Assembly: GCA_003104895.1 (NCBI GenBank)
Contig: PQAG01000225.1
Coordinates: 1-8,114 of the forward strand
DNA length: 8,114 bases
Direction of reading: 5' to 3'
Source of the DNA: Nitrosomonadales bacterium
GTDB taxonomy: Bacteria; Pseudomonadota; Gammaproteobacteria; Burkholderiales; Sulfuricellaceae
Made by a program: the position numbers and the translations under genes. Positions 1 through 5,483 of this stretch are shown piece after piece. Position 1 is the stretch's first letter. Each line of letters starts with the position of its first letter. The notes beneath the pieces were generated by a model that searched no databases, was not told the origin of the DNA, and was given only the letters and a program-made list of their open reading frames with translations.

Positions 1-122
1 TTCAGCTCATCCGCAGATAGCTGAACTCCATTCTGCGCCTTGATATCGTTGAGAACCAAGCCACCAGCTTGAGCACTCATGGAAAATGCAAGCAACAAAG
101 ATGCAAGGATGTAGCGAAGCAT
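1..122 (-). CDS. N-terminus of a putative exported protein (partial)
   Basis: The reverse strand reads an open frame from ATG at 122 to the window edge (40 codons). It begins MLRYILASLLLAFSMSAQA followed by GG. This is a typical Sec signal peptide: one Arg near the start, a leucine-rich core, and a signal peptidase I site SAQA|GG near residue 19. The first mature residues read GGLVLNDIKAQNGVQLSADE. A G-rich ribosome binding site (AGGGGG) lies just upstream of the ATG. The protein is probably periplasmic or secreted. I do not recognise the family, and the rest lies outside the window. Confidence 0.6.
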   Translation of the reverse strand, partial: MLRYILASLLLAFSMSAQAGGLVLNDIKAQNGVQLSADEL

Positions 123-286
123 AGGACCCCCTATCAAGTAAATACGACATCAAAATGTAAGTCGGATTCAAATACGAAGTGCGACACGGTCAGTACATTG
201 CATTTTCGTGGCTGCAAGTACATGCTATTTAAATTAAACGCCATCTTCACTTGTATAGCAAGCAAGCCACATTGACTGATTTTTCT
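123..286. other. Divergent intergenic region
   Basis: This 164-base AT-richer gap separates the leftward exported-protein gene from the rightward UDG gene, so it should hold promoters for both. I see only weak candidates, for example TATAGC at 254-259 as a possible -10 for the UDG gene. No convincing operator, terminator or small gene is visible. Confidence 0.3.
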
Positions 287-862
287 ATGACTCTTGAGGT
301 TTTACTGCAGCAAATCCGCGCCTGCCGCGTGTGCGAGGCGTATTTGCCGCTGGGGCCGAAGCCGGTTTTGCGCGCTGCGGCAAGCGCGCGGCTGATGATC
401 GTGGGGCAGGCGCCGGGGCGGCGGGTGCACGAAACGGGGATTCCGTGGAACGATCCTTCCGGCGACCGGCTGCGTTTGTGGCTGAACATGCCGCGCGAGG
501 CGTTCTACGACGAGCAGCGCGTCGCCATCATCCCGGCGGGGTTCTGCTACCCCGGCACCGGCGCCAGCGGCGACCTGCCGCCGCGCCCGGAGTGCGCGCC
601 GCTGTGGCATCCGCAATTGCGCGCCCGGCTGCCGCAGGTGCGCCTGACGCTGCTGGTCGGCAGCTACGCGCAGGCCTATTACCTCGGCAAGCGCGCCAAA
701 AAGACCCTGGGCGCCACGGTGCAGAGCTGGCAGGAATATCTGCCGGAATTCCTCCCCCTGCCTCATCCCAGCCCGCGCAACCAGCGCTGGTTTGCGCTCA
801 ACCCCTGGTTCGAGCAGGACGTTTTGCCGGCTTTGCGGCAGCGCGTGGACGCGCTGTGGTAG
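287..862 (+). CDS. Uracil-DNA glycosylase family protein (family 4-like, Fe-S)
   Basis: This 191-aa protein of the UDG superfamily is expected to remove uracil from DNA as the first step of base excision repair. Motif A reads VGQAPG (39-44), close to the GEAPG of family 4. The C-terminal motif reads LPHPSPRN (158-165), matching the HPSP-type motif 2 of families 4 to 6. Four cysteines, C13-x2-C16 and C87-x15-C103, have the spacing of the family 4/5 4Fe-4S cluster. I chose ATG 287 (MTLEVLLQQIRACRVC) because conserved sequence starts there. A TTG at 251 would add 12 residues with no better ribosome binding site. The 3' end overlaps the convergent ygiQ gene by 65 bp. The family is clear, but substrate range is not shown by the sequence. 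Confidence 0.88.
   Translation: MTLEVLLQQIRACRVCEAYLPLGPKPVLRAAASARLMIVGQAPGRRVHETGIPWNDPSGDRLRLWLNMPREAFYDEQRVAIIPAGFCYPGTGASGDLPPRPECAPLWHPQLRARLPQVRLTLLVGSYAQAYYLGKRAKKTLGATVQSWQEYLPEFLPLPHPSPRNQRWFALNPWFEQDVLPALRQRVDALW
775..797. repeat. Near-perfect inverted repeat just after the ygiQ stop
   Basis: GCGCAACCAGC is followed directly by GCTGGTTTGCGC, giving 11/12-base arms with a single-base bulge. It lies inside the UDG coding sequence and abuts the ygiQ stop codon (798-800). On the ygiQ transcript it would form a hairpin right after the stop, without a U-tract. It may protect the 3' end, or it may be chance in GC-rich coding DNA. Confidence 0.35.
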
Positions 863-3392
863 GGGTCTTCTTTGGCTGCTGAGCGGGGCGGCGCGAGCCT
901 TCCACCGCGTTTCCGGTGCCGGCTGGTTGCCAGTGCGGCACCAGATGGCGCTTGCCGTTGCCGATCAGGTCGCTGCGCCCCATGCGCTTCAGGGCTTCGC
1001 GCAGCAGCGGCCAGTTGTTGGCGTCGTGGTAGCGCAGAAAAGCCTTGTGCAGGCGGCGCTGGCGTTCGCCCATGGGGATGGCGACTTCCTCGCTGCTGCG
1101 CGTGACTTTTTTCAGCGGGTTGCGATGCGTGTGGTACATGGTCGAGGCCAGTGCCATCGGCGTGGGCAGGAAGGCCTGCACCTGATCCGGGCGGAAGCCA
1201 TTGGCCTTGAGCCATAGCGCCAGATTGAGCATGTCCTCGTCGGTGGTGCCGGGGTGGGCGGCGATGAAGTAGGGGATGAGGTACTGCTCCTTGCCTGCCT
1301 CTTTCGAGAACTTCTCGAACATGGCTTTGAATTGGTCATACGTGCCGATGCCTGGCTTCATCATCTTTGACAGCGGGCCGGGTTCGGTATGCTCGGGGGC
1401 AATCTTCAGATAACCGCCGACGTGGTGGGTCACCAGTTCCTTGACGTATTCCGGGCTTTTCACCGCCAGGTCATAGCGCACGCCGGAGCCGATCAGCACC
1501 CTTTTCACGCCGGGGATGGCGCGCGCCTTGCGGTAGAGCTGCACCAGCGGGCCGTGGTCGGTGCCCATGTTGGGGCAGATGTCGGGGAATACGCAGGACA
1601 GGCGGCGGCAGGCGGATTCGATTTTCTCGTCCTTGCAGTGCAGCCGGTACATGTTGGCGGTGGGGCCGCCGAGATCCGAGATGGTGCCGGTGAAGCCCGG
1701 CGTCTTGTCGCGGATCTCCTCGATCTCGTGCAGGATCGAAGCTTCCGAACGGCTCTGGATGATGCGGCCCTCATGCTCGGTGATGGAGCAGAAAGTGCAG
1801 CCGCCGAAGCAGCCGCGCATGATGTTGATCGAGAAGCGGATCATCTCCCAGGCCGGAATCTTCGCGTCGCCGTAGGACGGGTGTGGCGCGCGGGCAAAGG
1901 GCAGGCCGTAGACGTGGTCCATCTCCGCTGTGGAGAGCGGGATGGGCGGCGGGTTGAGCCACACGTCGCGCTCGCCGTGGCCCTGCACCAGGGCGCGCGC
2001 GTTGCCGGGGTTGGATTCGAGATGCAGGATGCGCGAGGCGTGGGCGTAGAGCACCGGGTCGTCCCTGACCTGCTCGAAGGACGGGATGCGCACCACGGTA
2101 TGGCCGCGGTCCGGTTTGATGCGCGGGTGAAATTCCACCGGCTTTCCCTCTCCCCAGCCCTCCCCCGCATGCGGGGGAGGGAGTTGCCCTTCCTCCCGCA
2201 AGCGGGGGGAAGCTGGAAGGGGGGCTTGGTTCTGGGGAGAGGGTAAAGGAAGATCAAGCGCCCCCATCAAACTCTCCAGAACCGATTCCGTCTGTTGCAA
2301 AACATCATTGTTCCAGAAGCGCAGGACCTTGATTCCCTGAGCCTGGAGGAATTTCGAGCGCTCCTCGTCGTATCGGATCTGTTCCGCATGCTGCCCGCCA
2401 TCAAGCTCGATCGCCAGATTCTTCTCGGCGCAATAAAAATCCAGAATGTAACGGCCGACGGGATGCTGCCGCCGGAATTTGAGGTTGAAAAACCGCTTGG
2501 CGCGCAATGTGCCCCATAACAACTCTTCCGCATCGGTCATATGAATGCGCAGCTCCCGGGCGAAGGCCAGGATATCCACCGGCAGGTGCTTGGCGGGAGC
2601 CGCTTTTTTACCCTCTCCCCGGCCCTCCCCCGCTTGCGGGGGAGGGGGTAGCCGCGCTTCCGTCCGTGAGGGGGAGGTTTCCTCGACGGAGGTTGAATCC
2701 AGCTCCGTCCAGCCCTCGGGTATCCCCTTGCGCATGAAGGCGGTGCCGCGCAGATCGGTGATGCCGGCGATCGCTTCCCCGGCGGCGAGGCGATGGGAAA
2801 GGTCCACCAGGGCGCGTTCGGCATTGCCGTAGATCAGCATGTCGGCCTTGGAATCGGGCAGCACCGAGCGTCGAACTTTATCCGACCAGTAATCGTAATG
2901 GGCGATGCGGCGCAAGGAGGCCTCGATGCTGCCGACCACGATATTGGCCTTCGGGTACGCCTCGCGGCAGCGCTGCGAATACACGATCACCGCGCGGTCC
3001 GGCCGCTTGTTGGGTTCGGCATTGGCTGTGTAGGCATCGTCGGAGCGGATCTTGCGGTCAGACGTATAGCGGTTGACCATGGAATCCATGTTGCCGGCGG
3101 TGACGCCGAAAAACAGGTTGGGCTTGCCCAGCTGCTTGAAGGCTGCCGGGCTGAGCCAGTCCGGCTGGCTCAGGATGCCGACGCGGAAGCCCTGGTCTTC
3201 CAGCAGCCGCCCCACCAGCGCCATGCCGAAGCTGGGGTGGTCGATGTAGGCATCGCCGGTGACGATGATGATGTCGCAGCTGTCCCAGCCGAGCGCGTCC
3301 ATCTCGGCGCGCGAGGTCGGCAGGAAAGGCGCGGTGCCGAAGCGCCTGGCCCAGTATTTGCGGTGCGAGGTGATGCTGGGTGCGGTTTGCAT
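798..3392 (-). CDS. ygiQ: YgiQ-family radical SAM protein with an in-frame DUF559 insertion
   Basis: This 864-aa protein is a UPF0313/YgiQ radical SAM enzyme whose cellular function is not established. The N-terminal YgiQ domain (about 20-235) includes VTGDAYIDHPSFG and GSIEASLRRIAHYDYWSD. The radical SAM core (about 430-760) has the cluster motif C528-x3-C532-x2-C535 in RGCFGGCTFC, then SDLGGPTANMYRL and HHVGGYLKIAPEHTE. A C-terminal YgiQ region ends in LHKAFLRYHDANNWPLLREAL, LIGNGKRHLVP and a Lys/Arg/Ala/Pro-rich tail. E. coli YgiQ is about 739 aa. The excess is explained by residues about 245-418, where a DUF559 nuclease-like domain flanked by repeat-encoded peptides interrupts the variable linker between the two conserved domains. 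Conserved YgiQ sequence resumes at HTVVRIPSFEQVRDDPVLYAHASR. No stop or frameshift is present, so the fusion may be translated. It converges with and overlaps the UDG gene. Confidence 0.93.
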   Translation of the reverse strand: MQTAPSITSHRKYWARRFGTAPFLPTSRAEMDALGWDSCDIIIVTGDAYIDHPSFGMALVGRLLEDQGFRVGILSQPDWLSPAAFKQLGKPNLFFGVTAGNMDSMVNRYTSDRKIRSDDAYTANAEPNKRPDRAVIVYSQRCREAYPKANIVVGSIEASLRRIAHYDYWSDKVRRSVLPDSKADMLIYGNAERALVDLSHRLAAGEAIAGITDLRGTAFMRKGIPEGWTELDSTSVEETSPSRTEARLPPPPQAGEGRGEGKKAAPAKHLPVDILAFARELRIHMTDAEELLWGTLRAKRFFNLKFRRQHPVGRYILDFYCAEKNLAIELDGGQHAEQIRYDEERSKFLQAQGIKVLRFWNNDVLQQTESVLESLMGALDLPLPSPQNQAPLPASPRLREEGQLPPPHAGEGWGEGKPVEFHPRIKPDRGHTVVRIPSFEQVRDDPVLYAHASRILHLESNPGNARALVQGHGERDVWLNPPPIPLSTAEMDHVYGLPFARAPHPSYGDAKIPAWEMIRFSINIMRGCFGGCTFCSITEHEGRIIQSRSEASILHEIEEIRDKTPGFTGTISDLGGPTANMYRLHCKDEKIESACRRLSCVFPDICPNMGTDHGPLVQLYRKARAIPGVKRVLIGSGVRYDLAVKSPEYVKELVTHHVGGYLKIAPEHTEPGPLSKMMKPGIGTYDQFKAMFEKFSKEAGKEQYLIPYFIAAHPGTTDEDMLNLALWLKANGFRPDQVQAFLPTPMALASTMYHTHRNPLKKVTRSSEEVAIPMGERQRRLHKAFLRYHDANNWPLLREALKRMGRSDLIGNGKRHLVPHWQPAGTGNAVEGSRRPAQQPKKTPTTARPRAAAKPAKRPARTRG
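2146..2243. repeat. GC-rich palindromic repeat, downstream flank of the DUF559 cassette
   Basis: The unit begins CCCTCTCCCC (2146) and ends GGGGAGAGGG (2243), which are inverted copies of each other. Inside is a perfect 24-bp palindrome (2158-2181, arms CCCTCCCCCGCA/TGCGGGGGAGGG) and a second imperfect hairpin around 2189-2213. In the ygiQ frame it encodes low-complexity peptides such as LPPPHAGEGWGEG. Peptides of the GEGxGEG type are, from memory, common translations of dispersed repeats in proteobacteria. Confidence 0.8.
2244..2610 (-). mobile_element. DUF559 endonuclease-like cassette inside ygiQ
   Basis: This stretch encodes YgiQ residues about 262-383. Residues 267-378 match stand-alone DUF559 (PF04480) proteins, which are related to very-short-patch-repair (Vsr) and PD-(D/E)xK nucleases. 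Recognisable blocks are ARELRIHMTDAEELLWGTLR, FRRQHPVGRYILDFYC, IELDGGQH and VLRFWNNDVL. Likely catalytic acids are D318, E329 and D331, with Q334/H335 nearby. The domain looks complete and shares the host reading frame. A palindromic repeat lies on each side (2146-2243 and 2611-2649). An internal start (for example the GTG at residue 272) could give a separate product, but I see no strong ribosome binding site. I call it mobile because of the repeats and the uninterrupted host gene. No transposase is present, so any mobility would depend on helpers or on recombination. Confidence 0.72.
2611..2649. repeat. GC-rich palindromic repeat, upstream flank of the DUF559 cassette
   Basis: The first 36 bases (2611-2646) match 2146-2181 in the same orientation with two mismatches. 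The hairpin arms (CCCTCCCCCGC/GCGGGGGAGGG) are preserved. It encodes LPPPPQAGEGRGEG in YgiQ. Related sequence (CCGTGAGGGGGAGG) continues to about 2678, so the full unit may be longer. Confidence 0.8.
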
Positions 3393-3424
3393 GGGGTTAT
3401 TCTAATCGATTGCCAGAGGAAAAA

Positions 3425-3464
3425 TGGTCACAAAAACTTAAGCTTGCTGTCACCTGACTGTCAT
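3425..3464 (+). promoter_or_regulatory. Pho box and predicted PhoB-dependent promoter of olsB
   Basis: CTGTCACCTGACTGTCAT at 3447-3464 is two direct heptamers, CTGTCAC and CTGTCAT, separated by 4 bp. That is the 11-bp-phased layout of a PhoB binding site. A weaker half-site, TGGTCAC (3425-3431), lies 22 bp further upstream, on the same helical phase. A -10-like TATCGT (3474-3479) starts 10 bp after the box, the spacing expected when the Pho box replaces the -35. The olsB start is 33 bp further on. PhoB control of olsB is established in Sinorhizobium meliloti. Here it is inferred from sequence alone. Confidence 0.7.
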
Positions 3465-3511
3465 TGGCCCTGTTTATCGTTCGCTCATCAGAAAAACTGA
3501 GGAGAGAACGG

Positions 3512-4276
3512 ATGTTGCCGAGCCAGCAGACAGGCATTACCGGGCGCCGCGAGGCCAGCCTGTTTTACTGCTTCGCCCGGAGCGAAGCAGATATCGAAGA
3601 GGCGCAGCGCCTGCGTTACAAGGTCTTCGCCGAGGAAATGGGGGCGCGCCTGCCCTCCCGCAAGGCCGGCGTCGATGAAGATATTTTCGATCCCTATTGC
3701 GACCACCTGCTGGTGCGCGACGGCGACAGCAACGAAGTGGTCGGAACCTACCGCATCCTGAGTCCGGAGCAGGCGAAGAAAATCGGCGGTTTCTATTCTC
3801 AGAGCGAATTCGATCTCACCCGCATCGCCCATCTGAGTGACCGCATGGCTGAAGTCGGCCGCTCCTGCGTGCATCCCGATTACCGCAGCGGCGCCGCGAT
3901 CACCCTGCTGTGGGCCGGGCTGGCCGAGTACATGATCACCCGCAGCTACGACTACCTGATCGGCTGCGCCAGCATCAGCATGGCGGACGGCGGCCACAGC
4001 GCCGCGAGCCTGTATCACCGCATCAGCGTCGACAACATGTGCCCGGTGGAATGGCGCGTGTTCCCGCGCCATCCTCTGCCACTGCATGCCCTCAACCGCG
4101 ACCTGAACCCGCCCATGCCGCCGCTGATCAAGGGATATCTGCGCACCGGCGCCTATATCTGCGGCGAACCGGCCTGGGACCCGGATTTCAATACCGCCGA
4201 CGTGCTGGTGCTGCTGCCGCTGGCACGCCTGAACCAGCGTTATGCCCGTCACTTCATGGGCCGTCAGGCAGCCTGA
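3512..4276 (+). CDS. olsB: Ornithine N-acyltransferase-like GNAT protein (OlsB family)
   Basis: This 254-aa protein belongs to the OlsB/Acetyltransf_5 group of GNAT-fold acyltransferases. OlsB transfers a 3-hydroxyacyl group from acyl-ACP to the alpha-amino group of ornithine, making lyso-ornithine lipid, a phosphorus-free membrane lipid precursor. Family blocks seen are AQRLRYKVFAEEMGARLP (31-48), VDEDIFDPYCDHLLVRD (54-70), AEVGRSCVHPDYRSG (113-127) and PPLIKGYLRTGAYICGEPAW (203-222). ATG 3512 follows a good ribosome binding site (GAGGAGAG at 3499-3506). An upstream in-frame TTG at 3464 falls inside the Pho box and is unlikely. The Pho box favours ornithine lipid synthesis, since such lipids replace phospholipids in low phosphate. 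The second enzyme, OlsA, is not adjacent: a cysS fragment begins about 20 bp downstream. The alternative is a FeeM-like or exosortase-associated N-acyl amino acid synthase. Confidence 0.82.
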   Translation: MLPSQQTGITGRREASLFYCFARSEADIEEAQRLRYKVFAEEMGARLPSRKAGVDEDIFDPYCDHLLVRDGDSNEVVGTYRILSPEQAKKIGGFYSQSEFDLTRIAHLSDRMAEVGRSCVHPDYRSGAAITLLWAGLAEYMITRSYDYLIGCASISMADGGHSAASLYHRISVDNMCPVEWRVFPRHPLPLHALNRDLNPPMPPLIKGYLRTGAYICGEPAWDPDFNTADVLVLLPLARLNQRYARHFMGRQAA

Positions 4277-4297
4277 ATGATGGAAATTCTGGAATCC

Positions 4298-4460
4298 TCA
4301 GGCGCGACGCCACAGGGTTTCGCCGCCGGGCCTGTCTTCGAGGACGATGCCGGCCTGCAGGAGATTGTCGCGGATGCGCTCCGGCTCGGCGAAATTCCGT
4401 GCTTTGCGAGCTTCGGCACGAGCGGCAATCTGCTGCTCGATCTGCTGTCGCGTTAGGCCG
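4298..4460 (-). pseudogene. Duplicated 3' end of cysS (remnant)
   Basis: Bases 4295-4460 align without gaps to 6363-6528, the 3' end of cysS, with about 13 differences by eye (about 92% identity). The reverse strand encodes GLTRQQIEQQIAARAEARKA, then RNFAEPERIRDNLLQAGIVL and EDRPGGETLWRRA plus a TGA stop. This corresponds to the last 53 or so residues of CysS. There is no start, and a TGA lies upstream in frame at about residue -6, so it is not a gene. It has the same orientation as the resident cysS and lies 22 bp after the convergent olsB stop. Several differences change amino acids (PEQ to RQQ, SD to PE), so it is either an old duplication or imported from a related strain. Confidence 0.88.
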
Positions 4461-4493
4461 TCGGGAGGGCAGGAACCGTTTCAGTTCAGAAGC

Positions 4494-5020
4494 TTAGGTC
4501 GGAAATCTTAAGCGGGAAAAATTTCTCCCACTGGAAATAGCTGCCCGCTCGACCTCTGCGGCGGATTCGATCCAGCCTTTGCCTTCCAGAAACAGAAGCC
4601 AGGCGCGCGTACTGATCTTGCGGCAGTTGTCCGGAAGCAGGAAGCTGGCCCGGGCGATCTTGTGGTCTTCGAATAGAAAAACGCCGGTCGTGTCAGGGAA
4701 AGCGAGCGCCAGTTCGTTCATGGCCTCCTGGATGGCGATTTCACCCAGATTGGACTTGCGCGGCGTGCTCTCACCGCCGGGCCGGGCTGAAAGATGGTGC
4801 TGGAAAGCGCGCGTATTCAGGATCTGAACGGAGCCTGCCCATTGCCGGATTTTTTGCTGGTGGGGGTGGCATTGCGCGTCACCTCGTGCAGCACCATGTC
4901 AACGATCCGGACAGGCCAGCCGGGCTTGAACAAGAGATCAAGCGCATCGGCATAGGCCAGCGTGATCAATGGTCCGGCATCAGGCAGCAGAACGACAGAA
5001 GTTCCGCGGGGGTTTTCCAC
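4494..5020 (-). pseudogene. PIN-domain toxin-like gene broken by a one-base frameshift
   Basis: The gene starts at GTG 5020, 4 bp after the antitoxin stop. The first 57 codons read ...LLPDAGPLITLAYADALDLL... and ...VDMVLHEVTRN. At the A6 run on the coding strand (4850-4855 here) the frame runs out of homology and stops soon after. A -1 shift there resumes convincing sequence: IRQWAGSVQILNTRAFQHHL, then KSNLGEIAIQEAMNELALAF, FLFEDHKIARASFLLPDNCR and FSRLRFPT, stop at 4494. The joined protein would be 175 aa. Its acidic residues D14, E46, E94 and D119 fit the PIN ribonuclease arrangement, suggesting a VapC-like toxin that cleaves RNA. One missing A (A7 to A6) explains the break. Sequencing error, a real inactivating mutation, or slippage on the A run are all possible. 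Confidence 0.72.
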
Positions 5021-5024
5021 TGAA

Positions 5025-5369
5025 CTAGGCCGTTAGCGCGTTCAGTGCTTCGACCATGCCCCGAGTGGCCACATCCGGCAGGCAGGGCATCGGCAGGTGC
5101 GCCTGCGCCATCAGCAGGAAGAGGTCTTCCTCGCTATCGACACCCAGCGCCGTCATGGTGGCGCGGTCATCAATGCGGCCCAGCGAGAAATCGAGCAGCG
5201 TACGGTAGTTCTGATTACCGACGGCTTCGGCGGCCTCGAAGGTTTCCACCAGATAGCGCAGCTCGGCGTTAAACAACGCGTTGACGGAAGTATCTGTTTT
5301 GGCGGCGATAATTTTTGCCCGTTTGAGTAATTTGCGATCCACCGCACCTGTGAAATTGACTGTGGCCAT
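5025..5369 (-). CDS. Ribbon-helix-helix-like antitoxin
   Basis: This 114-aa protein is predicted to neutralise the PIN toxin encoded immediately downstream and to repress the operon. The N-terminus (residues 1-45) has a short strand (ATVNFTG) and then helices with the pattern RKLLKRAKIIAAKTDTSVNA, resembling ribbon-helix-helix DNA-binding antitoxins. The C-terminal half contains LGVDSEEDLFLLMAQAHLPM, resembling tails I recall from antitoxins paired with PIN-like toxins, which probably bind the toxin. ATG 5369 has an AAAAGG ribosome binding site 9 bp upstream. The stop (5025-5027) is 4 bp from the toxin GTG, so the two are likely translationally coupled. A palindromic operator lies about 40 bp upstream. 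The family call is from pattern recognition. Confidence 0.68.
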   Translation of the reverse strand: MATVNFTGAVDRKLLKRAKIIAAKTDTSVNALFNAELRYLVETFEAAEAVGNQNYRTLLDFSLGRIDDRATMTALGVDSEEDLFLLMAQAHLPMPCLPDVATRGMVEALNALTA

Positions 5370-5403
5370 GATGAGGGGCCTTTTGTGCTTGAACGTGCAA
5401 TTA

Positions 5404-5426
5404 AGTGTAACACATGATTATGTGTT
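5404..5426 (-). promoter_or_regulatory. Palindromic operator and promoter of the antitoxin operon
   Basis: AACACATGATTATGTGTT (5409-5426) is an inverted repeat with perfect 7-bp arms and a 4-bp spacer. On the reverse strand it runs straight into TGTTACACT, an extended -10 element (TGn plus TACACT at 5404-5409), leaving a 5' leader of roughly 28 bases. The overlap of operator and promoter fits autorepression by the antitoxin. Confidence 0.58.
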
Positions 5427-5483
5427 GTTTTTTTAGTCGTTAATCCAGCTTCGAAAGTGGTTTTGCTTTTGGGAGTAGTAGAA

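Noticed and set aside
251..286. TTG start adding 12 residues to the UDG
   Set aside because: The added residues are not part of the conserved family start, TTG is rarer than ATG, and a possible -10 overlaps it.
1389..2246. Long rightward open frame opposite ygiQ
   Set aside because: It is antisense to conserved radical SAM sequence, is Ala/Val/Arg/Gly-rich as expected from high-GC shadows, and has no recognisable domain.
2146..2690. Intein within YgiQ
   Set aside because: The in-frame nuclease insert suggests one, but there are no HINT blocks, no Cys/Ser at an N-terminal splice site, no His-Asn at a C-terminal one, and the site is a variable linker rather than an active site.
3488..4252. 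Leftward open frame opposite olsB
   Set aside because: It is a shadow of the olsB frame, with no domain and no ribosome binding site, while olsB has a promoter, a ribosome binding site and family motifs.
4848..4857. Programmed -1 ribosomal frameshift in the PIN gene
   Set aside because: The site reads C-AAA-AAA-T, which does not allow clean re-pairing of both tRNAs, and I see no clear stimulatory hairpin. A one-base deletion or sequencing error is simpler.
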